Positions 25,308 through 34,093 of a stretch of DNA of 64,000 bases are shown here, in pieces. Within the stretch, counting starts at the first letter, position 1. Each line of letters starts with the position of its first letter. The notes beneath the pieces were generated by a model. That model did not search any database, was not told the origin of the DNA, and was given only the letters and a program-made list of their open reading frames with translations. The DNA comes from Allobosea sp. BK604 (lineage in GTDB: Bacteria > Pseudomonadota > Alphaproteobacteria > Rhizobiales > Beijerinckiaceae): positions 682,001 to 746,000 of the forward strand of contig NZ_SLZF01000001.1 of assembly GCF_004341515.1 (NCBI RefSeq), given 5' to 3'. Made by a program: the position numbers and the translations under genes.

Positions 25308-26156
25308 ATGACGGCAATGAGGATCGACGCCCACCAGCATTTCTGGACGCTCGCACGCGGCGACTATGGCTGGCTGACGCCGGCTCTCGGCCCGATCCAC
25401 CGCGATTTCGGCCCGGCGGACCTCGCTCCCCTGCTCGCCGAGCAGCGGATCGACCGCACCATCCTGGTCCAGGCCGCGCCGACCGAGGCCGAAACCGAGT
25501 TCATGCTCGCCGTCGCCGCACGCACGACCTTCGTCGCCGGTGTCGTCGGCTGGTGCGAGTTCGAGGCGCCGGACGCGGCCGAACGCATCGCGAGACTGAG
25601 CGCCGACCCGCTGCTCGTCGGCCTGCGCCCCATGGTCCATGATATCGCCGATCCCGACTGGCTGGCCCGGCCGGATCTCGCCCCGGCCTTCGCGGCCTTG
25701 ATCGCCCATGGCCTCACCTTCGACGCGCTGCTGCGGCCGCAGCATCTGAAGCCGCTGTGCGTACTGCTCGCACGCCATCCCACGCTCGCCTGCGTCGTCG
25801 ACCACGCCGCCAAGCCGAACCTCGTCAGCGGCGAGATCTCTGCCTGGCGCCAGGACATCAGCGCGGTTGCGACGCATCAGCAGGTCTTCTGCAAGCTCTC
25901 CGGCCTCGCCACCGAGGCGAACGAGGACTGGACGATCGAGACATTGCGCCCGGTTTTCGACCATCTCCTCGCCAGCTTCGGTCCGGACCGCCTGATCTTC
26001 GGCAGCGACTGGCCGGTGCTGACGCTGCGCGCCGGCTACGCACGCTGGGTCGGCACCGTCGAGGAACTCATCGCCGATCTGCCGGAAGCCGACCGCGCCG
26101 CGATCATGGGCGGCAATGCCCGCCGCTTCTATCTCTCGTACAGAGGACGCAACTGA
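25308..26156 (+). CDS. Amidohydrolase-family sugar lactonase (fuconolactonase-like)
   Basis: A 282-residue metal-dependent TIM-barrel hydrolase (amidohydrolase 2 family). RIDAHQHFW at residues 5-13 gives the first two metal-site His residues, DHAAKP (near 164-169) another His, and FGSDWP (near 230-235) the catalytic Asp. The HQHFW start is typical of L-fucono-1,5-lactonase and L-rhamnono-lactonase. GGGAGGC precedes the ATG. The next gene is a FucU-type mutarotase, which supports a role in opening the lactone of an oxidised deoxy sugar. Dehydrogenase and dehydratase genes for the pathway are not in the window. Confidence 0.82.
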   Translation: MTAMRIDAHQHFWTLARGDYGWLTPALGPIHRDFGPADLAPLLAEQRIDRTILVQAAPTEAETEFMLAVAARTTFVAGVVGWCEFEAPDAAERIARLSADPLLVGLRPMVHDIADPDWLARPDLAPAFAALIAHGLTFDALLRPQHLKPLCVLLARHPTLACVVDHAAKPNLVSGEISAWRQDISAVATHQQVFCKLSGLATEANEDWTIETLRPVFDHLLASFGPDRLIFGSDWPVLTLRAGYARWVGTVEELIADLPEADRAAIMGGNARRFYLSYRGRN

Positions 26157-26157
26157 C

Positions 26158-26613
26158 ATGCTGAAGGGGCTCGACCCGGTGCTGAGCGCCGATCTGCTCT
26201 GGGTGCTCGCGGCCATGGGCCATGGCGACGACCTCGCCCTGGTCGATGCCAATCACCCGGCCGAAACGATCGCGCGCGCCACGACCAGCGGCAAGCTGAT
26301 CACCTTGCCCGGTCTCAGCATCGCGCGAGCCGCCCGCGCCATCCTCTCAGTGCTGCCGATCGACGATTTCGAGCCGGCTCCGATCCGCCGCATGGAGGTC
26401 GTCGGCAATCCCGCCGAAATCCCCGTCGTCCAGGTCGAGGCCCAGGCCGAGATCGACCGGGCCCTCGGTCAGCCCTCGCCCGCCGCCGGAATCGAGCGCT
26501 TCGCCTTCTACAAGGCGGCCAAGGCGAGCTTCGCCGTGGTGCAGGCTGGCGATCCGCGCGCCTATGGCTGCTTCCTGCTGCGTAAGGGCGTGATCACCGG
26601 CGAGCCCGGCTAG
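26158..26613 (+). CDS. fucU: RbsD/FucU-family sugar mutarotase
   Basis: A 151-residue protein that interconverts sugar anomers. It keeps MGHGDDLALVDANHP (residues 20-34) with the catalytic His and Asp, and the end FAFYKAAKASFAVV ... YGCFLLRKGVI, which I recall as close to E. coli FucU. It starts one base after the lactonase stop, so the two are co-translated. Its TAG stop is the first three bases of a family D repeat. L-fucose is the likely substrate type; D-arabinose or L-galactose-like sugars are possible. Confidence 0.85.
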   Translation: MLKGLDPVLSADLLWVLAAMGHGDDLALVDANHPAETIARATTSGKLITLPGLSIARAARAILSVLPIDDFEPAPIRRMEVVGNPAEIPVVQVEAQAEIDRALGQPSPAAGIERFAFYKAAKASFAVVQAGDPRAYGCFLLRKGVITGEPG

Positions 26614-26715
26614 AGCATTTTCGAGCGAAGTGGATACCGGTTCGCGTGAAGAAAATGCGTCAAAACAAGTAGATAGAGAATTTTCGCGATTCGAAGAAAC
26701 GCGGAAATGCTCTAG
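26611..26715. repeat. Family D palindromic repeat, copy 1
   Basis: Begins TAGAGCATTTTCGAGCGAAG, continues with TGGATACCGGTTCGCGTG and AAGAAAATGCGTC, and ends with an imperfect hairpin closing on AAACGCGGAAATGCTCTAG. The first three bases are the fucU stop. A related GC-rich palindrome (GAAAAGTGGCC...GGCTTTCGGAAAAGCC) continues to about 26776. Confidence 0.85.
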
Positions 26716-26779
26716 CGCGCCGGCCCGAAAAGTGGCCTGCGGCTTTCGGAAAAGCCGGTGCAAAACGGGGAGCTAGGCC

Positions 26780-27229
26780 TCAAAGCTGCAGGATATTGGC
26801 CTTGATTCCGGGATCGACGATGCGTTCGAGCCGCGTGTCGTGAACGGCGATCGTGATCTCGAGCGAGCCGGTGCCGACCTTGAGGCCGAGCAGATGACCG
26901 CCGACGCCGGCGAAATCGGCGCCGGCCACGATGCCATGCGCATGGATCGAGGGCTTGCCGTTCTGCCAGGCGATCGTGCCGGTCATGCTGGCGAGCTCGA
27001 CATTGTGGAAGGTCTTCGGATCGAAGGCCTTCTTGCCGAAATCGTAGAAGCCGAAGGTCACCTCGCTCAGGAAGCCCATACCAACGAAGCTGGCGCTCGG
27101 GATGGCCTCGCGCTCGGCCAGATCCGCGAGCTCGGCCAGCACATCCGCGCCCTGCCGCAGCACCATCAGATGGCCGGTCGGCGTGCGGATCGAGCGCGGA
27201 CCGTGCTCTCCGACCGCTTCATTCGTCAT
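26780..27229 (-). CDS. Single PPC (DUF296) domain protein
   Basis: A 149-residue protein with one PPC fold, starting after a strong AGGAGG site at ATG 27229. IHAHGIVAGADFAGVGGHLL near residues 100-119 holds the conserved His residues and Gly-rich loop. Family members form trimers; in plants they are part of AT-hook proteins, but this one has no DNA-binding tail. The biochemical role is unknown. It has no clear operon partner; the divergent neighbour is an OsmC protein. A tandem version is at 10660-11505. Confidence 0.75.
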   Translation of the reverse strand: MTNEAVGEHGPRSIRTPTGHLMVLRQGADVLAELADLAEREAIPSASFVGMGFLSEVTFGFYDFGKKAFDPKTFHNVELASMTGTIAWQNGKPSIHAHGIVAGADFAGVGGHLLGLKVGTGSLEITIAVHDTRLERIVDPGIKANILQL

Positions 27230-27403
27230 GGCCTCATCCTCCTGTCGCTGCCCCCAGCATAGAAGCGGGCGGCAGGGGGTGCGCAAGCTGGCCGAAGGCA
27301 TGAGGCCCGGCCATGCGCGCGGGGCTGGCGGTCCAGCCGCCGAACCGGCAGGATCACCAGCACATCAGGGGCGCGAAGCTCCAGCTCGCATCGGAGGATC
27401 GCC

Positions 27404-27796
27404 ATGGCTCGCGCGACGGCGCATATCGGCACGACGAATTTCGCCACCACGATCAGGATCGGCGAACGCACCATCGTCTCGGACGAGCCGAAGGCACTCG
27501 GCGGCCAGGATGCCGGTCCGGCGCCCTATGATCTCCTGCTCGCGGCGCTTGGCTCCTGCACTGCCATCACCTTGCGCATGTATGCCGAGCGGAAGGATTG
27601 GAGGCTGACGGCGGTCGATATCGAGCTGCACCATGCCAAGCAGGACAAGCGCTCGCAGATCACCCGCAGCATCCATTTGCACGGGGAACTTTCGGAAGAG
27701 CAGCGCACGCGGCTCGCCGAAATCGCCGAACGCACGCCGGTCACGCTGACGCTGAAAGAGGGAACCGATATCGCGACGACGGTCACGGGCAGGTAG
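27404..27796 (+). CDS. OsmC/Ohr-family protein
   Basis: A 130-residue OsmC-fold protein. The family normally reduces organic hydroperoxides with two cysteines. The first is present in [19 protein letters not shown] (Cys near residue 52), but at the second site the sequence reads [11 protein letters not shown], with Thr in place of Cys and of the usual His. So peroxidase activity by the standard two-Cys route is doubtful. GGAGGATCGCC precedes the ATG. A GC-rich hairpin follows the stop. Confidence 0.85.
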   Translation: MARATAHIGTTNFATTIRIGERTIVSDEPKALGGQDAGPAPYDLLLAALGSCTAITLRMYAERKDWRLTAVDIELHHAKQDKRSQITRSIHLHGELSEEQRTRLAEIAERTPVTLTLKEGTDIATTVTGR

Positions 27797-27825
27797 CGCG
27801 GCTGCTGTCGGCCCGCGCAGCCGCG
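27797..27825 (+). terminator. Hairpin after OsmC gene
   Basis: A perfect 9-bp stem, CGCGGCTGC with GCAGCCGCG, and an 11-base loop lie right after the OsmC stop. There is no clean T run, though the next 20 bases are AT-rich. Its last base is the first base of the upstream-most GTG candidate of the chemoreceptor gene. Confidence 0.55.
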
Positions 27826-29267
27826 TGAATTTCTTAAGCTTCTTATGTGACGCTGCTGGCTTCTCGAGCAACGGGACGTGGTTCTTGGGCCAGCCTCCGG
27901 CGCATACCCCTCCCGAATCACGCCCGGTCGCCATCACCGGCACTGCGGTGGAGCGTCTTCTTCAAGCCTGCGCCGTCGACGAAGCCACCCTGGAGATCGC
28001 GCGCACGCTCCTGCCGATCGTCACGGCGAGGACCAACGCCGCCTGCCACGATTATTGCGACCATCTCGAACGCTCCGTCGCCGACATGAAGCCGCATGTC
28101 GAGCGCCACCGGCACGATATCGTCGCGGCCGAGGAGAAGCATCTCCAGCTCGTCTTCCGCGGTTCCTTCGGCGAGGACTACATCAAGGACATGACCGGGG
28201 CGACCGAGACCGAATATGGCGACATGCTCGGCATCCGCACCCGTCTCGCCACGACGCTGCGGCTGATCGACCCGCTCTTCAAGGAGATCGGCCGGCGCCG
28301 CCGCTTCGGCGGCAGGAAAGCGGCCGAGGACTGCGCCGCGATCGCCCGGCTGATCCTGTGCGACGCCATCGCCGCGACCTCCTGCCACCAGCGCGCCAGC
28401 CGGACCGGCCTGAAGCGGCGCGAGAACGAACTCCATCTCGCCGCGACCACCTTCCAGGACAGCGTCGCCGCACTCGCCGAAAGCCTGCGCACCGCCGCCA
28501 CGATGCTGCGCGGCAGCGCCGCCGCCAACCTCGATCGCAGCGGCCGCGCCGGGCACGAGGCCACGATCGCGGAGGACGCCGCCCGCAATTGCTCCCAGCA
28601 TATCGACCGTACGGCTGAGGCGACGCAGGACCTGGTGCGCGCGCTCGACCTCGTCAGGAGCGAATCGCAGGAGGCCGCCGCCATGACCGGCCAGGCTGTC
28701 GTCGACACGAGGGAAGTCACGGCCGCCATTGCCGGCCTTGCCGATGCCGCGCGGCTGATCGGCTCGATCGTGACGCTGATCCAGGAGATCGCGAACCAGA
28801 CCAACCTGCTCGCGCTCAACGCGACGATCGAGGCGGCGCGGGCTGGCGATGCCGGCAGGGGCTTCGCCGTCGTCGCCGGAGAAGTGAAGAGCCTTGCCGA
28901 CCAGACGAGCAAGGCAGCCGCCGAGATTTCCTCGCAGATCGCCGAGGTCCAGACCGCAGCGGAATCCTGCGTCATGCATGTCGACTCGATCAGCAGCACG
29001 ATCACGCAGCTGGAGCATTCGGCCGCTTCGATCGCGCAGACCGTCAAGAAGCAGCTCGCCGCGACCAGCCAGATGGCCGTCAACACCCGCGAGGTCGCGA
29101 CACTGACTCAGGAGGGCCTCTCATCGGCCCAGGCCGCGCGCAGCGCGATCGGTGAGGTCACCTCGATGTCGGTCGAGCTCGACGGCGCCGCCGTCCAGGT
29201 CGAGGCATCGGCGGGCAGGATCGGCGATCTCGTCGCGCGCTTCCTGGCTGATCTGCGCGCGGCGTGA
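27825..29267 (+). CDS. Globin-coupled methyl-accepting chemotaxis protein
   Basis: A soluble chemoreceptor with no transmembrane helix. Residues 40-190 match the protoglobin-type globin-coupled sensor domain ([14 protein letters not shown] near 106-119), and residues 200-480 are the MCP signalling domain with the hairpin tip [20 protein letters not shown] near 319-338. In the globin part the position of the haem-binding proximal His (four residues before the Gly of LGIRTRL) is Gly, with Tyr next to it. The start is uncertain: GTG 27825 sits at the end of a hairpin and has no ribosome-binding site; TTG 27885 and GTG 27948 are alternatives in frame. Confidence 0.85.
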   Translation: MNFLSFLCDAAGFSSNGTWFLGQPPAHTPPESRPVAITGTAVERLLQACAVDEATLEIARTLLPIVTARTNAACHDYCDHLERSVADMKPHVERHRHDIVAAEEKHLQLVFRGSFGEDYIKDMTGATETEYGDMLGIRTRLATTLRLIDPLFKEIGRRRRFGGRKAAEDCAAIARLILCDAIAATSCHQRASRTGLKRRENELHLAATTFQDSVAALAESLRTAATMLRGSAAANLDRSGRAGHEATIAEDAARNCSQHIDRTAEATQDLVRALDLVRSESQEAAAMTGQAVVDTREVTAAIAGLADAARLIGSIVTLIQEIANQTNLLALNATIEAARAGDAGRGFAVVAGEVKSLADQTSKAAAEISSQIAEVQTAAESCVMHVDSISSTITQLEHSAASIAQTVKKQLAATSQMAVNTREVATLTQEGLSSAQAARSAIGEVTSMSVELDGAAVQVEASAGRIGDLVARFLADLRAA

Positions 29268-29272
29268 GCACG

Positions 29273-29376
29273 TAGAGCATTTCCGCGTTTCTCTGAAACA
29301 CGAAAATGCTCTATCCCTTTGTTTCGACGCATTTTCTTCACGCGAACCGGTATCCACTTCGCTCGAAAATGCTCTA
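29273..29376. repeat. Family D palindromic repeat, copy 2 (inverted)
   Basis: Inverted relative to copy 1: the short hairpin TAGAGCATTTCCGCGTTT comes first, then GACGCATTTTCTTCACGCG, AACCGGTATCCACTTCGC and the end TCGAAAATGCTCTA. It separates the chemoreceptor gene from the convergent secretion genes and may act as terminator for both. Confidence 0.85.
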
Positions 29377-29402
29377 TTGGCCCTGCCCCGTGGCAGCGAG
29401 GC

Positions 29403-30719
29403 TCACCTTTCCCTGAACGCCTTGGCGATCTGATCCTTGAGCGGCTTGATGATGTATTCGAGCGGGGTCCGATCCTCGGTCCGGACGAAGACATCGGCCA
29501 GCATGCCCGCCGTGACGCGATGCGGCGCGAGGCGGGCAAACTCGACCGGCGGAACCGTGATGCGGATCGTGTAGAACGCCGCGCCGGTCTGCTGGTCGCG
29601 GCTGGTATCGGCCGAAATGCGCGTCACCGTTCCGGTGAGTTCCGGCGTGGTGCGCTGGTTGAAGGCATGAAGCCTGACCTGCGCCGCATGGCCGAGCGCG
29701 ACCTGGTCGATATCGGGCGGATTGATCCGCGCCTCGACCTGCAGGCTGTCCTCGGCCGGCACGATCAGCATGGCGGGCTCCGCCGGAGAGATCACGCCGC
29801 CGACGGTGTGGACCGCGAGCTGATGCACGAAGCCGGCACTCGGCGCCCGGATCTCGACGCGCTTGAGCTGGTCCTCCGCGGCGATGCGGCGCTCGCTCAA
29901 CTCGGCGGTCTTGCCCTGGATCTCGCGCAGCTCCTTCATCACCTCCTCGCGCAGGCTGTCGTCGATCTGGATGATCTGCAGCTGCGTCTCGGCGATCTTG
30001 CCTTCGGACTGGGCGACGGAGGCGATGAGCTGTCCCTTCTGACCGTCAAGCCTCGCCGTCTCGCGTTCGAGCGCGGCCCTGCGGTTCAGCGAGACCAGGT
30101 TCTTGGCGTAGAGATCATGAACGGCGCCGAGCTCTTCCCTGATCAGCACCGCCTGGCGATCGAGCGCGCTCTGCTGCGCCTTCAAGCCCTCGATCTCGTC
30201 CTGGAGCTGGCCGACCCGCTTGGAGAGCTGCGCCTTCTGGCCGTCGCGCGCGGCCCGGCGTGCCTCGAACAGGCTTGCCTCCGCGCCAACCAGTTCGGCG
30301 ATCTCTGGCTCGCTCATCCGGCTTGCGAGCTCGGGCGCGACGGTCACGCTGTCGCGCTTGTCGCGCTCGGCCTGGAGCCTCGCCCGCCGGGCGGAAAACT
30401 CGTCGAGTTGCTTGACCAGCACCTGGAGATTGGCCCGGGTGACAGTGTCGTCGAGCCGGATCAGCACCGCGTCCTGCTCGACGCGGTCGCCCTCGCGCAC
30501 CTTGAGCTCGCCGACGATGCCACCGGTCGCGTGCTGGATCTTCTTGACATTGCCATCGACGACGAACTGGCCGGATGCCACGACCGCGCCCGCCAGCGTC
30601 GTCGCCACCGCCCAGACCCCGACGGTCCCGGCGAACAGCGCCGCCGCCGCCGTCCCGGCCAGCGTCAGGCTGCGCAGCGAACGCCGGAAATCCGGCTGCC
30701 TTTCATCCGCCGCGCTCAT
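29403..30719 (-). CDS. Type I secretion membrane-fusion protein (HlyD/PrtE family)
   Basis: A 438-residue periplasmic adaptor: one N-terminal membrane anchor (about 20-43), a first half-motif GEVxx-like stretch GGIVGELKVREGDRV near 66-80, a long alpha-helical coiled-coil hairpin (about 95-290), and the C-terminal barrel part with RISADTSRDQQTGAAFYTIR near 385-404. It bridges the ABC exporter and an outer-membrane TolC-type channel. Its ATG overlaps the stop of the exporter gene by four bases. No TolC gene or secreted substrate is visible nearby. Confidence 0.92.
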   Translation of the reverse strand: MSAADERQPDFRRSLRSLTLAGTAAAALFAGTVGVWAVATTLAGAVVASGQFVVDGNVKKIQHATGGIVGELKVREGDRVEQDAVLIRLDDTVTRANLQVLVKQLDEFSARRARLQAERDKRDSVTVAPELASRMSEPEIAELVGAEASLFEARRAARDGQKAQLSKRVGQLQDEIEGLKAQQSALDRQAVLIREELGAVHDLYAKNLVSLNRRAALERETARLDGQKGQLIASVAQSEGKIAETQLQIIQIDDSLREEVMKELREIQGKTAELSERRIAAEDQLKRVEIRAPSAGFVHQLAVHTVGGVISPAEPAMLIVPAEDSLQVEARINPPDIDQVALGHAAQVRLHAFNQRTTPELTGTVTRISADTSRDQQTGAAFYTIRITVPPVEFARLAPHRVTAGMLADVFVRTEDRTPLEYIIKPLKDQIAKAFRER

Positions 30720-32461
30720 GACGCCACCGTCTGGCGCTGCACGCTCGGCATGCCGCCCCGCTTGACGATACGCTGCAGGATCTCGTCCTTCGGGCCCATC
30801 GCCTGGATGCGGCCCTCGGCCATCATCGCGATCTGGTCGACGCCAGCGATCGCGGTCTGCCGATGGGTCACGACGATGACGATGCCGTCGCGCGCCCGCA
30901 CGCCCTTGACCGCCGTCGTCAGGGCCTCGTCGCCATCCTGGTCGAGATTGGAATTGGGCTCGTCGAGCACGACGAGGAACGGATCGCCATAGAGCGCCCG
31001 CGCCAGGCCGATGCGCTGGCGCTGGCCGCCGGAGAGCGAGGCGCCGCCCTCGCCGATGCGGGTGTCGTAGCCATTTTCCAGCTTGAGGATCAGCTCATGC
31101 GCGCCAGCGGCCTGTGCCGCCGCGACGACCGCCTCGTCCGCGGCATCGGGCAGGAAGCGCGCGATATTCTCCGCCACCGTGCCATCGAACAGCTCGATAT
31201 CCTGGGGCAGGTAGCCGATATGGCGGCCGAGCCCGGCCGGGCCCCATTGCTCGAGCGCTGCGCCGTCGAGACGGACCTCGCCCTTGAGCGGACGCCAGAC
31301 CCCGACCAGCGATCGCACCAAGGTCGACTTGCCCGAAGCGCTCGGCCCGACGATGCCGAGCCCCTGGCCGGCTTGGAGCCGAAGCGAAACGCCTTGCAGG
31401 ATCGGCGCCTGGCGGCCGGGCGCAGCGACGATCAGACCATCCGCCGTCAGATCGCGCTTCGGCATGGGCAGGGCGGTGCGCTCGCGCTCGTTGAAGCTCG
31501 GAAGATCGAGCATCTGCTTGAGCCGGGCGACGCCTTCGCGGGCGGCGACGAAGCCGCGCCAATGTGCCACCGCGATCTCGATCGGCGCGAGCGCCCGCGA
31601 GGTCATGATCGAAGCGGCGATCATCGCACCGCCCGAGATCTCGTTGTGCATGGCGAGGTAGGCGCCGAGGCCGAGCACGGCCGATTGCAGCAGCATCCGG
31701 AAGATCTTGGCGAAGGCGCCGAGGCCGCTCACCGCATCCGAACCCGCGAGCCAGTCGCTGACATGGCGCAGATTGATCTCGTGCCATTTGCGCTGGAAGG
31801 CCGGCGCCATGCCCATCGCCGTCAGCGCCTCGGCATTGCGCCGTGCCGCTTCGGCCAGCGCCAGGCGGCCGGTCCCGCTCGCCATCAGCGCCTTGTTCGC
31901 CGCGCGGCTGCCGCGCTCGCTGACATAGGTCAGGATCAGGATGACGACGCCGCCCGCGACTGCGAGCCAGCCGAGCCAGGGATGCAGCAGGAAACAGCCG
32001 GCAAAGAACAGCGGCATCCACGGCATGTCGAACAGAGCCGTCGGCCCCAGCGAGGCGAGGAAGCCGCGAATCTGATCGAGGTCACGGATCGGCTGCAGCA
32101 CCTGCTCGGAGCGCAGCCCGAGTAGCGGCAGGCGCTGCGCCGCAGCGAAGGCTGCAGGCGAAACCTGTTCGTCGAACCGTGCTCCGATCCGCGCCAGCAT
32201 CTTGACCCGGACCGCATCGAGGAAGCCCTGCAGCGCATAGGCCAGGAGCAGCAGCAGCGAGAGCCCGATCAGCGTCGGCACGCTGCGCGAGCTGAGCACC
32301 CGGTCATAGACCTGCAGCATGTAGAACGAGCCGGCCAGCATCAGCACGTTGATGATGCCGGAAAACAATCCGACCGCCATGAACGCTCCGCGGCAGGAGG
32401 CGAGCGCTGAGCCGACGATCGAGCCAGCAGGCGCGGACGTGGAAGCAATACTGCGCGACAA
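30716..32461 (-). CDS. Type I secretion system permease/ATPase (PrtD family)
   Basis: A fused membrane-ATPase exporter subunit of up to 581 residues. The membrane part covers about 25-310 with LFSGIINVLMLAGSFYMLQV near 32-51, usual for PrtD/LapB-type exporters. The ATPase has Walker A GPSASGKST (372-380), signature LSGGQ (476-480) and Walker B with LDEP (499-502). It lacks the N-terminal C39-like domain, so substrates probably carry a C-terminal signal. TTG at 32461 has no ribosome-binding site; ATG at 32380 follows GGAG at good distance but would remove the residues before the first helix. Confidence 0.93.
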   Translation of the reverse strand: MSRSIASTSAPAGSIVGSALASCRGAFMAVGLFSGIINVLMLAGSFYMLQVYDRVLSSRSVPTLIGLSLLLLLAYALQGFLDAVRVKMLARIGARFDEQVSPAAFAAAQRLPLLGLRSEQVLQPIRDLDQIRGFLASLGPTALFDMPWMPLFFAGCFLLHPWLGWLAVAGGVVILILTYVSERGSRAANKALMASGTGRLALAEAARRNAEALTAMGMAPAFQRKWHEINLRHVSDWLAGSDAVSGLGAFAKIFRMLLQSAVLGLGAYLAMHNEISGGAMIAASIMTSRALAPIEIAVAHWRGFVAAREGVARLKQMLDLPSFNERERTALPMPKRDLTADGLIVAAPGRQAPILQGVSLRLQAGQGLGIVGPSASGKSTLVRSLVGVWRPLKGEVRLDGAALEQWGPAGLGRHIGYLPQDIELFDGTVAENIARFLPDAADEAVVAAAQAAGAHELILKLENGYDTRIGEGGASLSGGQRQRIGLARALYGDPFLVVLDEPNSNLDQDGDEALTTAVKGVRARDGIVIVVTHRQTAIAGVDQIAMMAEGRIQAMGPKDEILQRIVKRGGMPSVQRQTVAS

Positions 32462-32922
32462 GGTTGAAACCCACAGAGGCCGGAGAGACGTGCCAAAATC
32501 CTTCGAGCCGGCGGAGCAGCGCCCGCGCCAGCTTGAATGATAAAGACGTGTTCACTCTATCATATGAAATCCGGACCTGCTCCTGCGCAGATTACCGGCG
32601 GCACAAATTTTGACGGCACTGCGTCACGGGAGTGACAAGCACTCAAATCTCGGTTTACGATCAATAAATCGAGGCAATCCGCTGTGCGGATAATCGGCTA
32701 TTATTGAATAAAATCAATTATTTTTATCGAATAGACGGAAGTTGAACGCAATTGCCGGCGGAGGCTCGAGTACCTCGATTTCTCAGCAAATCAGAATTGC
32801 TATTGCCTCCAAAAAGTTAGGCAGTTCATACCTATGCGCCCGGGCACCAGCCAGATCGCAACCTTTCGTTGCGCGATCGGGCCGACTTCGGCGCCATGGA
32901 CCAGCTCAAGGCGGTCTTGAGC
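32462..32922. other. Gene-free AT-richer stretch upstream of type I secretion genes
   Basis: In 461 bases I find no convincing gene. The part from about 32590 to 32860 has clearly lower GC than its surroundings, with a perfect inverted repeat ATTGA-ATAAAA-TCAAT at 32703-32718 and GTCAC-4-GTGAC at 32623-32636. It most likely holds the promoter of the secretion operon, or a remnant of transferred DNA. An open frame at about 32742-33050 runs into the dehydrogenase gene and has no usable start. Confidence 0.5.
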
Positions 32923-33783
32923 CTAATTGGCGTAGACGAAGAAACCGCGACCCGACTTGCGCCCGAGATAGCCCGCGTCGCACATCTGCTTCAGCAGCGG
33001 GCTCGGACGGAATTTCGGATCGTCGAATCCGTCATGCAGCGTCTCCATGATGTTGCGCACCACGTCGAGACCGATGAGATCGGCGAGCGACAGCGGCCCC
33101 ATCGGATGGTTGGCGCCGAGCTTCATCATCGCATCGACATCCTCTGCCGGCGCGACGCCTTCATGCACGCAATTGATTGCTTCGTTGATCATCGGCACGA
33201 GCACGCGATTGACGACGAAGCCGTAGCTGTCCTTCGAGACATGCGCGGTCTTGCCGAGCGACTCGGTCAGCTTGACGATCGCATCGCAGGTGGCGTCGCT
33301 GGTCTGCAGCGCCCGGATGATCTCGACGAGCTGCATCAGCGGCACCGGATTGAAGAAATGCATGCCGATGATGCGGCTCGGATCCTTCGAGGTCGCCGCC
33401 AGCTTCGTCACCGAGATCGAGGAGGTGTTGGTCGCCAGGATCGCACCGTCGCGGCAGATCGCGTCGAGTTCCCGGATCAGCGTCGCCTTGATCTCGTAAT
33501 TCTCCAGCACGGCCTCGATCACGAGGTCGCATTCGGCGAGATCGCCGATCTCGATGGTCGGCTTGATCCGGCCGAGCGCGGCCTCGCGCTCCTCGGCGCT
33601 GAGCTTGCCCTTGCTGACGAAGCGCTCGAGATTCTTGCCGATCGTCGCCATGCCGCGATCGAGGAATTCCGGCTTCAGGTCGCGCATCGTGACCGCGTAA
33701 CCGGCGGAGGCGCAAAGTTGGGCGATGCCGTTGCCCATGGTGCCGGCGCCGACGACGCCGATGCGAGAAATGCCGGTCGACAT
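32923..33783 (-). CDS. hbd: 3-hydroxybutyryl-CoA dehydrogenase
   Basis: A 286-residue NAD(P)-dependent dehydrogenase of the short single-domain type. The dinucleotide fold opens with IGVVGAGTMGNGIAQLCA (residues 8-25), the catalytic His lies in GMHFFNPVPLMQLVEI (near 140-155), and the C-terminal dimer domain has GFVVNRVLVPMINEAI and NHPMGPLSLADLIGLD. It interconverts (S)-3-hydroxybutyryl-CoA and acetoacetyl-CoA. It is divergent from the PhaC-like/phosphotransacetylase operon, which suggests linked C4-acyl-CoA or polyester metabolism. The frame upstream to 33873 is not part of the gene. Confidence 0.92.
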   Translation of the reverse strand: MSTGISRIGVVGAGTMGNGIAQLCASAGYAVTMRDLKPEFLDRGMATIGKNLERFVSKGKLSAEEREAALGRIKPTIEIGDLAECDLVIEAVLENYEIKATLIRELDAICRDGAILATNTSSISVTKLAATSKDPSRIIGMHFFNPVPLMQLVEIIRALQTSDATCDAIVKLTESLGKTAHVSKDSYGFVVNRVLVPMINEAINCVHEGVAPAEDVDAMMKLGANHPMGPLSLADLIGLDVVRNIMETLHDGFDDPKFRPSPLLKQMCDAGYLGRKSGRGFFVYAN

Positions 33784-34093
33784 TGAGGAATCCCTTCGGA
33801 AGGTCGCACCGCCACTGACTTTACGGCAGCGCAGCCGGCTATTTCGACGATCTATTTTGCGCGGCTGTGACACATCGGTGTCGGAACCGTCACGTGAGCA
33901 CGTTTCGCCCGCTCAGAATTGTTCATCAGCCCGTCATTTGAGCCCTCGATATTGCGCCGCAGCGCGAGAGGCACTGCATCTCGTGCAAACACAGCGACTT
34001 GGGCGTGCCGGCAGCCGACCATGCCAGGGATCCTGGCTCGGTCGTCCTGTCCAGGGCGCTCCGGTGAAGGGCGTTATCGGCCTCGAGCCTTTC
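33784..34093. promoter_or_regulatory. Divergent promoter region of hbd and the DUF3141 operon
   Basis: These 310 bases hold no supported gene. A perfect GACAC-ATCG-GTGTC inverted repeat is at 33869-33882, and the run from 33885 to 33925 is a little less GC-rich, so promoters are probably there. I cannot assign a regulator. Confidence 0.4.

Noticed and set aside
26611-26776. CRISPR-like or IS end
   Set aside because: No regular spacers, no transposase gene and no target duplications; the sequences are dispersed palindromic elements.
32742-33050. Plus-strand frame of about 100 codons in the low-GC gap
   Set aside because: Start lacks a ribosome-binding site, the second half is antisense to the dehydrogenase gene and the translation resembles no protein.
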